NCBI RefSeq assembly: GCF_007991615.1
Contig: NZ_BJYR01000002.1
Location: 62,001-126,000 of the forward strand
Direction: 5' to 3'
DNA: 64,000 nt
DNA from: Novosphingobium sediminis
Lineage (GTDB): Bacteria; Pseudomonadota; Alphaproteobacteria; Sphingomonadales; Sphingomonadaceae
Part shown: in pieces, positions 1 through 7,799 of the stretch
How the letters are laid out: every line of letters starts with the position of its first letter
How positions within the stretch are numbered: the first letter of the stretch is position 1
Position numbers and translations under genes: made by a program
The notes under the pieces: generated by a model
What the model saw: only the letters and a program-made list of their open reading frames with translations
Databases searched by the model: none
Told to the model about the DNA's origin: nothing

Positions 1-1539
1 CGCCAGCACCGTCGGGCGGTGGGCGTTGGCCAGTGCAAGGCTCCATGCTTCGGCCGTCTCGATCGCATCCGCCGGGCGGAACACGAGGAGGTTCGGGATC
101 ATGCGCAGCGACATCACATGCTCGACAGGCTGGTGCGTCGGGCCGTCCTCGCCAAGGCCGATGGAATCGTGCGTGAACACATAGATCACGCGGGTGTGCT
201 GCAGCGCCGACATGCGGACCGCATTGCGGCAGTAGTCCGAAAACACGAGGAAGGTGCCGCCGTAGGGGATCACGCCGCCGTGCAGCGCCATGCCGTTCAT
301 CGCCGCAGCCATGCCGAATTCGCGGATGCCGTAGTAGACATAGCGCCCGCCGTAGCTGTCCTTGGTCAGCGGGCCGGTCGACTTGGTCTTGGTGTTGTTC
401 GAACCGGTGAGGTCCGCCGATCCGCCGACCATTTCGGGGATCACTGCAGTCATGGCTTCCAGCGCCATCTCGCTCGACTTGCGCGTCGCCACGGTCGGCG
501 AGTTGTCGATCAGGCTCTGGATGTAGGCGCCCTGCGCGCCGCCGTCCGCCGGCAGTTCACCGGCCATGCGCCGGGCAAGCTCTGCACCCTGCGGATGCGC
601 CGCCGCACGGGCTTCCCACGCCGCACGGGCAGTAGCGCCCCTGGCACCGGCAGCACGCCAGTTGGCGAGGATATCAGCCGGGATCTCGAACGGCGCCGAA
701 GTCCAGCCCAGATACTCCCGTGCCGCCTCGATCTCGCTCTTGCCGAGCGGCGAACCGTGGACGTTGTGGCCGCCCTGCTTGTTCGGCGCGCCCTTGCCGA
801 TCACCGTCTTGCACGAAACCAGCGACGGGCGCGGATCGGCGGCGGCTTCGGCCAGCGCGCGGGCGATATCGGCAAAATCATGGCCGTCGCAGCTCGCCGT
901 GTGCCAACCGCTTGCGGCATAGCGGGCCAGAATGTCTTCCGTGGTCGAAAGCGAGGTATCGCCGTCGATGGTGATCTTGTTGTCATCCCACAGCACGTTG
1001 AGGTTGCCGAGGCCGAGCGTCCCGGCAAGGCCGACCGCCTCGTGGTTCACGCCTTCCATCAGGCAGCCGTCACCCGCGATCACCCAGGTCTTGTGATCGA
1101 CGAGTTCGCTGCCGAACGTCGCATTGAGGTGCCGCTCGGCAATTGCCATGCCGACCGCCATCGCAACGCCCTGTCCCAGCGGACCGGTGGTGCATTCGAC
1201 GCCTTCCAGCATGTCGTTCTCGGGATGCCCAGCGCAGGGGCTGCCAAGCTGGCGGAAGTTACGGATGTCGCCGATCGTCGGTGCCGCATAGCCCGTCAGG
1301 TGCAGAAGCGCGTAGATCAGCATCGAGCCGTGTCCGGCCGAAAGCACGAAACGGTCGCGGTCCGACCACTTCGGGGCTGAGGGATCGTACTTGAGGAACT
1401 CGGTAAACAGCACTGTCGCCACATCGGCCATGCCCATCGGCATGCCGGGGTGCCCCGAATTGGCGGCTTCGACCGCATCCATCGCGAGCGCGCGGATGGC
1501 GTTCGCCATCGGCGTCAGTACGGTCTGATCCCGTTCCAT
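1..1539 (-). CDS. tkt: Transketolase (partial, C-terminus outside window)
   Basis: Transketolase moves two-carbon ketol units between sugar phosphates in the non-oxidative pentose phosphate pathway, using thiamine diphosphate and a divalent metal. The ATG at 1537-1539 begins [20 protein letters not shown], the usual family start. Reading leftward I see the N-terminal ThDP-binding segments: [29 protein letters not shown], the GDG metal/pyrophosphate motif in [14 protein letters not shown], and later the pyrimidine-domain stretches [17 protein letters not shown] and [13 protein letters not shown]. The first 513 residues are present; the remaining C-terminal part of a roughly 660-residue protein lies beyond base 1. 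It is divergent from the zapA group, with about 160 bp between them. No frameshift is visible. The identity is secure; the exact boundary on the left is not visible. Confidence 0.96.
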   Translation of the reverse strand, partial: MERDQTVLTPMANAIRALAMDAVEAANSGHPGMPMGMADVATVLFTEFLKYDPSAPKWSDRDRFVLSAGHGSMLIYALLHLTGYAAPTIGDIRNFRQLGSPCAGHPENDMLEGVECTTGPLGQGVAMAVGMAIAERHLNATFGSELVDHKTWVIAGDGCLMEGVNHEAVGLAGTLGLGNLNVLWDDNKITIDGDTSLSTTEDILARYAASGWHTASCDGHDFADIARALAEAAADPRPSLVSCKTVIGKGAPNKQGGHNVHGSPLGKSEIEAAREYLGWTSAPFEIPADILANWRAAGARGATARAAWEARAAAHPQGAELARRMAGELPADGGAQGAYIQSLIDNSPTVATRKSSEMALEAMTAVIPEMVGGSADLTGSNNTKTKSTGPLTKDSYGGRYVYYGIREFGMAAAMNGMALHGGVIPYGGTFLVFSDYCRNAVRMSALQHTRVIYVFTHDSIGLGEDGPTHQPVEHVMSLRMIPNLLVFRPADAIETAEAWSLALANAHRPTVLA

Positions 1540-1698
1540 CTGTCTTTCCTGACTTTGAACCCGCGGCAAGAGCCGCCTGATCACCACCGATTCGGCAGCG
1601 GGTTCTCTTTGGTAGCCGTACCCCCCAGCGTCAAGGTTGGGGAAAGGCGGGCAGTTCCCGGCTTGCGGGCATAGGCAATTGTGCTAGCGAATACGGCC

Positions 1699-1902
1699 AT
1701 GACGACCGAGGGGCAGGATTCTCCGCTAAACGCGGCACTGGACAGGATCGAGCAGGCGGTTGCCCGGCTGGAGGCAGCCGTCGCGGCTGCTCCCGTTCCC
1801 GCCGAAGTGGCGGAACTGCGCAGCCGCCACCGCAAGCTCAAGGAACGGGTGAGTCAGGAAATCCAGCAGCTTGACCTTCTTCTGGCCAATCTTCCACAAT
1901 GA
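1699..1902 (+). CDS. Small coiled-coil protein upstream of zapA
   Basis: This is a 67-residue protein starting at the ATG at 1699 (MTTEGQDSPLNAALDRIEQA). A GTG 18 bases upstream is in frame, but the ATG fits better. The protein is almost entirely helical: an N-terminal amphipathic helix with heptad-like spacing of Leu, Ile and Val, an Ala/Pro hinge (VAAAPVPAEVAEL), then a strongly charged second helix ending QEIQQLDLLLANLPQ. It lies 24 bp before zapA on the same strand, so the two are probably co-transcribed. Position and coiled-coil character suggest a cell-division accessory role beside ZapA, but that is inference; I do not recognise a named family. Confidence 0.7.
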   Translation: MTTEGQDSPLNAALDRIEQAVARLEAAVAAAPVPAEVAELRSRHRKLKERVSQEIQQLDLLLANLPQ

Positions 1903-1926
1903 GCGCTCTCGCATGAGCCCTTCTGT

Positions 1927-2256
1927 ATGACCAACGTCACCCTCACCATCGGCGGCCGGCCCTATACCGTCTCCGCGCCCGACGGCGAAGAATCGCATAT
2001 CGAGATGCTGGGCCGCATGGTCGCGGATCGTGTAGCCAATGGCGCTGGCGGCGCCGGGCAGAGCGAAACCCGCATGCTCCTCTTCGCGGCGCTGATGCTG
2101 GCGGACGAACTGCACGAACTCCACCGCAACATGCCCGCTCCGGCGGAAGAGGCGCCGAAGCCAGCCCAGCCCGCGGCCGAAGTCCTCGCCCGGATCGAAA
2201 CGCTGGCCGCCCGCGTTGAAAAACTTGCAACGCATCTCGAAGAACCTGCACCTTGA
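1927..2256 (+). CDS. zapA: Cell division protein ZapA
   Basis: ZapA binds and bundles FtsZ at the mid-cell ring. The 109-residue product opens with the family's beta-strand signature MTNVTLTIGGRPYTVSAPDGEE. It continues with HIEMLGRMVADRV and the dimerisation helix (MLLFAALMLADELHELH), then a Pro/Ala-rich linker and a C-terminal coiled coil (EVLARIETLAARVEKLATHLEE). The length matches the usual 100-130 residues. It is immediately followed by the 6S RNA gene and the 5-formyl-THF cyclo-ligase gene, the conserved proteobacterial order. The stop codon overlaps the -35 element of the 6S promoter. Confidence 0.9.
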   Translation: MTNVTLTIGGRPYTVSAPDGEESHIEMLGRMVADRVANGAGGAGQSETRMLLFAALMLADELHELHRNMPAPAEEAPKPAQPAAEVLARIETLAARVEKLATHLEEPAP

Positions 2257-2281
2257 GAAAGCTGTCCGGCTCCCCTAGATA
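2253..2281 (+). promoter_or_regulatory. Sigma70-type promoter for 6S RNA
   Basis: TTGAGA at 2253-2258 and TAGATA at 2276-2281 are separated by exactly 17 bases. The predicted start, about 2288, coincides with the 5' arm of the 6S closing stem, which supports both calls. The -35 element overlaps the zapA stop codon. Confidence 0.65.
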
Positions 2282-2286
2282 GGGAG

Positions 2287-2448
2287 TGACGGGTACTGCC
2301 CGGCACGTGCCACATGAAATCCCTGAGGCTATAAGCAAAATCCTTGGGGGCTGTCCCTGCCCTGGCCCTGGCCCTGGTACATGGTCCCCACCTGACGTGA
2401 ACGCGTCAGAGGATTCTCCTGGAAACGACCCATGGTGGTCCCGTCACC
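2287..2448 (+). ncRNA. ssrS: 6S RNA (regulator of RNA polymerase holoenzyme)
   Basis: 6S RNA mimics an open promoter and sequesters housekeeping RNA polymerase in stationary phase. The call rests on position between zapA and the 5-formyl-THF cyclo-ligase gene, and on structure. The 5' arm GTGACGGG (2286-2293) pairs perfectly with CCCGTCAC (2440-2447). After one bulged T the stem continues ACTGCC (2295-2300) with GGTGGT (2434-2439), with G-U pairs. Between the arms lie a largely unpaired strand (CATGAAATCCC) and an apical GC-rich region with three tandem CCCTGG units near 2357-2376. The length of about 160 nt fits the family. I cannot run a covariance model, so the ends are approximate. Confidence 0.8.
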
Positions 2449-2481
2449 CTCGGCACGCTGCCATTCCATAAAGCGAGACAG

Positions 2482-3072
2482 ATGATGAGCGCAGATCCCG
2501 CTTCCGCCAAGGCGGCCCTGCGGAGCGCCCTGCGTGCCGCCCGGCGCGAACATGTCGCGGCGCTTGATCCGCGCGTCAAGGCGCTGCTGTTCATGCGGCC
2601 GCCAGCGGCACTGGGCGCATTGATCCCCGTCGGCGCCACGATCGGGCTCTATGCAGCGATCGGCGATGAGGCTCCTACCGGTGCCTATGCGCGGCATTTC
2701 CATGAGGCCGGGCACAAGGTTGCCATGCCGTGGTTCGCCGCGCGGGGAGAACCGATGGAGTTTCGCCATTGGGCTTCCCCGCACCATGACGACCTGATGG
2801 AGCCCGGCCCCTACCGCGCGCCGCAGCCGCTAGCCGATGCTGATGGCCTCCAGCCCGATGTCCTGTTCGTCCCCCTCGTCGGTTTCACGGCGCACGGCAT
2901 GCGCCTGGGTCAGGGCGGCGGGCATTATGATCGCTGGCTGGAGAAGTACCCCCACGTCCCCGCGATCGGCATGGCGTGGGATAGCCAGCTCGCCGAAGAC
3001 CTGCCCACCGAGGCGCATGACAGACCGCTCGCCGCAGTGGCAACCCCCACCCGCCTCTACGGCCCTTTCTGA
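2482..3072 (+). CDS. 5-formyltetrahydrofolate cyclo-ligase
   Basis: This enzyme uses ATP to convert 5-formyl-THF to 5,10-methenyl-THF, returning the inactive formyl-folate to the one-carbon pool. The 196-residue protein has the ATP-binding signature GMRLGQGGGHYDRW at residues 139-152, a basic N-terminal helix (AALRSALRAARREH), and the family's C-terminal ending TRLYGPF. Two consecutive ATG codons (2482 and 2485) could serve as start. Position downstream of 6S RNA mirrors ygfA in E. coli. The following DUF2842 gene starts 12 bp later and is probably co-transcribed. Confidence 0.92.
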   Translation: MMSADPASAKAALRSALRAARREHVAALDPRVKALLFMRPPAALGALIPVGATIGLYAAIGDEAPTGAYARHFHEAGHKVAMPWFAARGEPMEFRHWASPHHDDLMEPGPYRAPQPLADADGLQPDVLFVPLVGFTAHGMRLGQGGGHYDRWLEKYPHVPAIGMAWDSQLAEDLPTEAHDRPLAAVATPTRLYGPF

Positions 3073-3084
3073 GCGGAACCTTCG

Positions 3085-3309
3085 ATGGACGATCCCAAAT
3101 CCTACCAGCCCACCTGGCGCAAACCCTTCGGCATTCTTGCGCTGATCCTTGGGCTGTTTGGTTATGCGCTGATCGTGGCGGGCCTTTCCGGCCCCATCGG
3201 GAACTTGCCGGTTCTGGTGCAGACCTTGGTCTACGTGATTCTCGGAACCGTCTGGCTGCTGCCGCTGCGCCGCTTTCTGATCTGGATGGAAACCGGCCGT
3301 TGGGGTTGA
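3085..3309 (+). CDS. DUF2842 small membrane protein
   Basis: This is a 74-residue integral membrane protein with two hydrophobic helices (about residues 13-33 and 43-61) and a PTWRKPFGI start typical of DUF2842, a family I know mainly from alphaproteobacteria. It ends in a basic/aromatic tail (RRFLIWMETGRWG). No function is established for the family. It lies 12 bp after the cyclo-ligase gene, so it probably shares its transcript. Confidence 0.8.
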   Translation: MDDPKSYQPTWRKPFGILALILGLFGYALIVAGLSGPIGNLPVLVQTLVYVILGTVWLLPLRRFLIWMETGRWG

Positions 3310-3354
3310 TTTTAAAAGATTTTTACGAAACGCAAAAATTGCCGATCTAGGGCG

Positions 3355-3383
3355 TTGACAGCCCGCAAGTCCCCCCCTAAATG
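3355..3383 (+). promoter_or_regulatory. Promoter of tRNA-Asp
   Basis: A consensus TTGACA (3355-3360) is followed after 17 bases by TAAATG (3378-3383). The tRNA begins 17 bases further on. The GC-rich stretch just after the -10 resembles the discriminator of stringently controlled stable-RNA promoters. Confidence 0.7.
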
Positions 3384-3400
3384 CGGCGCTCCCAAGGCGA

Positions 3401-3477
3401 GCGGGTGTAGCTCAGTTGGTTAGAGTATCGGCCTGTCACGCCGAGGGTCGCGGGTTCAAGTCCCGTCACTCGCGCCA
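3401..3477 (+). tRNA. tRNA-Asp (anticodon GTC)
   Basis: Full cloverleaf: acceptor GCGGGTG pairs with CACTCGC (3467-3473), with discriminator G3474 and an encoded CCA at 3475-3477. The D arm is GCTC...GAGT, the anticodon loop CTGTCAC carries GTC at 3435-3437, and the T arm is GCGGGTTCAAGTCCCGT. The length is 77 nt. Confidence 0.97.
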
Positions 3478-3488
3478 TTGGGAAGACG

Positions 3489-3514
3489 AAAAAGGCACCT
3501 TCGGGTGCCTTTTT
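3489..3514 (+). terminator. Rho-independent terminator after tRNA-Asp
   Basis: AGGCACC and GGTGCCT are separated by a TTCG tetraloop and flanked by A5 on the left and T5 on the right. The structure begins 12 bases after the tRNA CCA and could act in both directions. Confidence 0.9.
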
Positions 3515-3633
3515 CTTTGCCCGCAGCCCGCGCCGCACGCAGCCCCGGCAAACCCCCATTAACCAAACTTTATCGGCCCGCGTGTCAGACAGGCATCGCT
3601 GGCGCGCGGGGCGCCCGAGGGGCATTCGGTTCA

Positions 3634-4110
3634 ATGGTCAAAGCAGTCTTTCCGGCGATGGTTATCGCAGGCGCGACAAGCGCGGCACTCCTGCCCGCCT
3701 CCGCGCATGCCGCCGGCGGCGTGCATTTCGCCAGCGATGTCTTCGTGGAGCGCTTCCAGCCCGCCCCCGGCGGCCGCACGGCCCGCATACTGGAACGCGC
3801 AGACCAGCTCCGCCCCGGTGACAGGGTGATTTTCGTCGTCAACTGGAGCGGCCGCAAGGATGGCGGCTTCACCGTCACCAATCCGCTCCCGCGCACGATT
3901 GCCTTTGCCGGCGGTGCCGATGGCGAACAGGAAGTCTCGGTCGATGGCGGCCGCACCTGGGGCTCGCTCGAAGAACTCAGCGTGCGCGATGCCTATGGCC
4001 ACATGCGCCAAGCCCATGCCGAGGATGTCACGCATCTGCGCTGGCGTATTCCCACCCCGCAGGCGCTTGCCGGCACCGGCCAGATGACCTGGCGCGGCGT
4101 GGTGCGTTAA
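3634..4110 (+). CDS. Secreted protein of unknown function
   Basis: This is a 158-residue protein beginning MVKAVFPAMVIAGATSAALL with a clear signal peptide cleaved after AHA (about residue 26). The mature part contains a motif seen in DUF11-like extracellular beta domains: a strand reading DRVIFVVNWSG followed by FTVTNPLPRTIAFAGG and then VSVDGGRTWGSLEEL. This suggests a small beta-sandwich exported to the periplasm or cell surface. The in-frame reading can be extended upstream to 3478, but that part lies in the tRNA terminator, so the ATG at 3634 is preferred. It converges with the E2 gene, and the two stop codons overlap by 4 bp. Confidence 0.7.
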   Translation: MVKAVFPAMVIAGATSAALLPASAHAAGGVHFASDVFVERFQPAPGGRTARILERADQLRPGDRVIFVVNWSGRKDGGFTVTNPLPRTIAFAGGADGEQEVSVDGGRTWGSLEELSVRDAYGHMRQAHAEDVTHLRWRIPTPQALAGTGQMTWRGVVR

Positions 4111-5378
4111 TCCGCCAGCAGCAGAACCGGCGTCTCGATCATCCGCTTGAGCGCCTGAACGAAGCTCGCCGCATCCCAGCCATCCACTACGCGGTGATCG
4201 CAGCTGATCGAAATGTTCATCAGCTTGCGCTTGGCCACGCGCTCGCCGCCCATGCCGTCGGGCACGAACATCGGCCGCTCGACAATCCGGTTCGGCCCGA
4301 TGATCGCGACTTCCGGCCGGTTGATGACCGGGGTTGTCGCCACCCCGCCCAGCGCGCCCAATGATGTGATCGTGATCGTCGAACCGGAAAGCTCGCCCGA
4401 AGTCGCGGTCCCCTTGCGCGCAGCATCGGCCAGACGCGCGATCTCGTTCGCCAGCTGCCACAAGTTGCGATCCTGCGCATCGCGGATCACCGGCACCATC
4501 AGGCCGCCCGGCGTCTGCGTCGCCATGCCGAGATGCACCGCGCCGTGCCGCGTCACCACGCCTGCCTCGTCGTCATAGCGGGCATTGAGCATCGGATAGT
4601 CGGGCAGCGTCTTGCAGATCGCGGTGATCAGCAGCGGCAGCATCGTCAGCTTGGGCTTGGACCCACGCGCATCATTAAGCTGCGCGCGCATCTCCTCCAG
4701 CGCGGTGACGTCGCATTCCTCGACATAGGTGAAGTGCGGAATATTCCGCTTCGCCGCCGCCATGTTCTCGGCGATCCGGCGCCTGAGGCCGATGACCTTG
4801 ACAGCCTCGTCCTTGCGCACCGCCGCCGCCGGGCGATAGCCGCCGCCGGCATTGTAGGCGAGGAACTGGTCGAGATCGGCATGGCGCACGCGGCCTTCTT
4901 CCGAAGGCTTCACCTCAGCAAGATCGATCCCCAGCGCTTCCGCCCGCGCCCGCACGGCAGGACTCGCCAGCACCTTGGGCGCATGGATGAACGGTGCTGG
5001 CTCCTCAGACCGAACGGCAACCGGTGCCTCAACTACGACTGGCTGCGTGACTGGAGCCGCCTCCACAACCTCCGCTCGTCCTGAGCCTGTCGAAGGACCG
5101 CTCACAACCTCAGCGGCAGGCTCCGCAGCCTCATCCCCCTCCGTCTCGATCACCACCAGCGGCGAACCGATCGCGATCACATCGCCAACCTCGCCCGCGA
5201 TCGAGATGATCCGCCCGCTCACCGGGCTTTCCATCTCGACCGTGGCCTTGTCGGTCATCAGATCGGCCACGCGCCCATCCTCGGCCACCATGTCGCCAAC
5301 TGCCACATGCCAAGCGACAATCTCGGCCTCGGCGATGCCTTCACCGATATCGGGCAGGCGGAACGTGAAAGTACCCAT
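4107..5378 (-). CDS. bkdB: Dihydrolipoamide acyltransferase E2 of branched-chain 2-oxoacid dehydrogenase
   Basis: E2 is the core that takes the acyl group from E1 onto a lipoyl arm and transfers it to CoA. The domains are in the usual order. An N-terminal lipoyl domain carries the lipoylated Lys44 in LMTDKATVEMES. Next come a Pro/Ala/Val linker, a peripheral-subunit-binding domain (about 128-172, APKVLASPAVRARAEALGID), and a C-terminal catalytic domain ending SCDHRVVDGWDA with catalytic His395 and Asp399. At 423 residues the length is normal. The linker segment GPSTGSGRAE (residues 93-102) is a translated palindromic repeat element. The gene starts 4 bp after E1 beta. E3 is not in the window. 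Branched-chain rather than pyruvate specificity is inferred from the E1 resemblance. Confidence 0.9.
   Translation of the reverse strand: MGTFTFRLPDIGEGIAEAEIVAWHVAVGDMVAEDGRVADLMTDKATVEMESPVSGRIISIAGEVGDVIAIGSPLVVIETEGDEAAEPAAEVVSGPSTGSGRAEVVEAAPVTQPVVVEAPVAVRSEEPAPFIHAPKVLASPAVRARAEALGIDLAEVKPSEEGRVRHADLDQFLAYNAGGGYRPAAAVRKDEAVKVIGLRRRIAENMAAAKRNIPHFTYVEECDVTALEEMRAQLNDARGSKPKLTMLPLLITAICKTLPDYPMLNARYDDEAGVVTRHGAVHLGMATQTPGGLMVPVIRDAQDRNLWQLANEIARLADAARKGTATSGELSGSTITITSLGALGGVATTPVINRPEVAIIGPNRIVERPMFVPDGMGGERVAKRKLMNISISCDHRVVDGWDAASFVQALKRMIETPVLLLAD
5072..5100. repeat. Copy of TTCGACAGGCTCAG-type palindromic repeat inside E2
   Basis: The bases CCGCTCGTCCTGAGCCTGTCGAAGG belong to a dispersed repeat that, from general knowledge of sphingomonad genomes, usually sits between genes. 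A related, full inverted-repeat form occurs at 46365-46440 in this window. Here a half-element lies in frame in the E2 linker and adds about ten residues (GPSTGSGRAE). Confidence 0.7.
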
Positions 5379-5382
5379 GCGG

Positions 5383-6414
5383 TCAGGCCTTCAGAAGACG
5401 GTCGACAGCCTCGCCAATGCGGACCGGACCCGGAAAATACGCCCATTCAAGGCTGTGCGGATAAGGCGTGTCGAAGCCCGTCACGCGCTCGATCGGGGCC
5501 TCAAGGTGATAGAAGCACCGCTCCTGCACCAGTGCCGAAAGCTCGGCGCCAAACCCGCCGGTGCGCGTCGCCTCATGGACGATCATGCACTTGCCGGTCT
5601 TCTCGATCGAAGCCTTGATCGTCTCGATATCGAGCGGCACCAGCGTGCGCAGGTCGATGATCTCGGCGTCCACGCCCTTCTCGGCCAGCACCGCTTCGGC
5701 CACATGGACCATCGTGCCATAGGCCAGCACGGTCATCGCCTCACCCTCGCGCACCACCCGCGCCTTGCCGAGCGGGATGCGGTAGTACCCTTCCGGCACC
5801 GCGCCATCCTTGTGGCGTGACCATGGCTCGACCGGCTTGTCGTAGTACCCGTTGAACGGCCCGTTATAGATGCGCTTGGGCTCGAAGAAGATCACCGGAT
5901 CGTTGTCCTCGATCGCCGCGATCAGCAGGCCCTTTGCGTCGTGCGGGGTCGCCGGGATCACGGTCTTGATCCCGGAAACGTGGGTAAACAGCGCCTCCGG
6001 ACTCTGGCTATGCGTCTGCCCGCCAAAGATGCCGCCACCAAACGGCGAGCGCACTGTGATCGGCGCGGTAAACTCCCCCGCCGAACGATAGCGCAGCCGC
6101 GCCGCCTCCGAAACGAGCTGATCCAGCCCCGGATAGATGTAGTCGGCAAACTGGATTTCCGGCACCGGACGCAGGCCATAGGCCCCCATCCCCACCGCCA
6201 CGCCGATGATCCCGCATTCGCTGATCGGCGTATCGAACACCCGCGTGCGGCCATATTTCTTCTGCAAGCCCGCCGTCGCGCGGAACACGCCGCCGAAATA
6301 GCCGACATCCTCGCCCATCACGACGATGTTGCTGTCACGGGCCATCATCACATCGAGCGCGTCGTTGATCGCCTCGATCATGTTGAGCTTCTTCATGGAA
6401 GCAGTCTCGCTCAC
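5383..6414 (-). CDS. bkdA2: 2-oxoisovalerate dehydrogenase E1 component, beta subunit
   Basis: With the alpha subunit this forms the thiamine-diphosphate E1 that decarboxylates branched-chain 2-oxoacids. Family motifs are GEDVGYFGGVFRATAGL near the N-terminus, then PISECGIIGVAVGMGAYG, VRSPFGGGIFGGQTHSQSPE, and the C-terminal AYFPGPVRIGEAVDRLL. I chose the GTG at 6412-6414: it overlaps the E1 alpha stop codon as GTGA and has an AAGGAGGA ribosome-binding site at the right distance. This gives 343 residues; a start at the ATG 18 bases downstream is a close alternative. It is the second gene of the operon. Confidence 0.92.
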   Translation of the reverse strand: MSETASMKKLNMIEAINDALDVMMARDSNIVVMGEDVGYFGGVFRATAGLQKKYGRTRVFDTPISECGIIGVAVGMGAYGLRPVPEIQFADYIYPGLDQLVSEAARLRYRSAGEFTAPITVRSPFGGGIFGGQTHSQSPEALFTHVSGIKTVIPATPHDAKGLLIAAIEDNDPVIFFEPKRIYNGPFNGYYDKPVEPWSRHKDGAVPEGYYRIPLGKARVVREGEAMTVLAYGTMVHVAEAVLAEKGVDAEIIDLRTLVPLDIETIKASIEKTGKCMIVHEATRTGGFGAELSALVQERCFYHLEAPIERVTGFDTPYPHSLEWAYFPGPVRIGEAVDRLLKA

Positions 6415-7724
6415 GAGTCTTCCTCCTTCCATTCAGGCCATTTGATCCGTCGCTCGCGAATCGCCTGCTCGCTCTGCTCCTTGAGGTGCCAGGGCAGTTC
6501 CTCGAACACATCCTCGAACAGGGTGCGGAACGGATGGTGCAGGCCGTGGCCGAGCACGCCGTTGGCCTCAGCCGCCTTGGCCGCCGCTTTCACTTGCTCG
6601 GCAAGCTCCAGATCCATCGCAGCGTGAGCTTCCGGCGTCCATTCGCCCAGCGCTTCCAGATGTGCCGCAAGTCGCGCGATCGGATCACCCAGCGGCCACT
6701 CGGTGCGCTCCTGAACCGATCGGTACTGCCCCGGATCATCCGAAGTCGAATGCCCCTCAGCGCGATAGGTGAAGTGCTCGATCAGCGTCGGCCCGCCATT
6801 GGCCCGAGCGCGGTTGGCCGCCCAGCGCGTCGCCGCATAGACCGCCAGCGGATCGTTGCCATCAACGCGCAGCCCGGCGATCCCATAGCCGATGGCCCGC
6901 GCCGCAAAGGTCGTTCGCTCCGCGCCGGCAAAGCCCGAAAAGCTCGAGATCGCCCACTGGTTGTTGACTACGTTGAACACCACCGGCGCATTGTAGACCG
7001 CCGCAAAGGTCATCGCCGAATGGAAGTCGCCCTCCGCCGTCGATCCTTCGCCCAGCCATGCCGCCGCGATCCGGGTGTCGCCTTTGATCGCGCTCGCCAT
7101 CGCCCAGCCCACCGCCTGCGGGTACTGCGTGGCGAGGTTGCCGGAAATCGAGAAGAACGAGGCCTCTCGCGCCGAATACATGATCGGCAGTTGCCGGCCC
7201 TTCAGCTTGTCTGCCTTGTTCGAATAGATCTGGTTGATCATGTCGACCATCGGATAGCCGCGCGCGATCAGGATGCCCTGCTGGCGGTAGCTCGGGAACA
7301 CCATATCGTCGCTCGCCAGCGCCATCGCGGGGGCAATCGAGGTCGCCTCCTCGCCGGTGCACTTCATGTAGAAGCTGGTCTTGCCCTGCCGCTGCCCGCG
7401 GTACATCCGGTCATCGAACGCACGGGTCAGCGCCATCAGCCGCAGCATCCGCCGCAGGCTCTCGGGATCGAGCTTCGGGTCCCACGGCCCCACCGCGCGG
7501 TGATCCTCGCCCAGCACCCGCACCAGATCGAGGCACAGGGGGTGCGTCTCGCTCGCACCGCAGCTTTCGTCCGGCCGCGCCTGCGCGCCCGCTGCCGGGA
7601 TCACCAGATGGCTGTAGTCAACCGCATCGCCGGGGCGAAACTTCGGCTCGGGAACATGCAATTGCAGCGGCGGCAGATTGCTTCGGGAAGCCTCGTTCAT
7701 GCGCAAAACGCCTGCATCTGTCAC
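6411..7724 (-). CDS. bkdA1: 2-oxoisovalerate dehydrogenase E1 component, alpha subunit
   Basis: This alpha subunit binds thiamine diphosphate through the motif GEGSTAEGDFH...NVVNNQW at about residues 225-257. Other family landmarks are LRLMALTRAFDDRMYRGQRQ, TGEEATSIAPAMAL, and FTYRAEGHSTSDDP, which contains the phosphorylation-loop region. At 437 residues it resembles bacterial BkdA1 more than PdhA. The longest start is a GTG at 7724; the ATG at 7700 (MNEASRSNLPPLQL) is an alternative, and neither has a convincing ribosome-binding site. It is first in the E1 alpha-E1 beta-E2 operon and sits just downstream of a strong promoter with an overlapping inverted repeat. Confidence 0.92.
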   Translation of the reverse strand: MTDAGVLRMNEASRSNLPPLQLHVPEPKFRPGDAVDYSHLVIPAAGAQARPDESCGASETHPLCLDLVRVLGEDHRAVGPWDPKLDPESLRRMLRLMALTRAFDDRMYRGQRQGKTSFYMKCTGEEATSIAPAMALASDDMVFPSYRQQGILIARGYPMVDMINQIYSNKADKLKGRQLPIMYSAREASFFSISGNLATQYPQAVGWAMASAIKGDTRIAAAWLGEGSTAEGDFHSAMTFAAVYNAPVVFNVVNNQWAISSFSGFAGAERTTFAARAIGYGIAGLRVDGNDPLAVYAATRWAANRARANGGPTLIEHFTYRAEGHSTSDDPGQYRSVQERTEWPLGDPIARLAAHLEALGEWTPEAHAAMDLELAEQVKAAAKAAEANGVLGHGLHHPFRTLFEDVFEELPWHLKEQSEQAIRERRIKWPEWKEEDS

Positions 7725-7751
7725 TCCCGGCGCGTCTATCGGTTGAGACGC

Positions 7752-7799
7752 ATTATTAGCTCACTGCATAATAATATTACACCGCGCTTTCCGAGTCAA
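7752..7799 (-). promoter_or_regulatory. Promoter and candidate operator of the 2-oxoacid dehydrogenase operon
   Basis: On the minus strand TTGACT (7799-7794) is separated by exactly 17 bases from TATTAT (7776-7771), a near-consensus sigma70 promoter. A perfect inverted repeat, ATTATTA (7752-7758) and TAATAAT (7769-7775) with a 10-base spacer, overlaps the -10 box and the start region. This is where a repressor site would be expected. The run is markedly AT-rich against the surrounding GC-rich DNA. The binding protein is unknown. Confidence 0.65.

Noticed and set aside
3377..3634. Minus-strand 85-residue reading frame containing GLEPATLGVTGRYSNQLSY
   Set aside because: It is the antisense translation of the tRNA-Asp gene, a well-known false gene that appears opposite tRNAs in many genomes.
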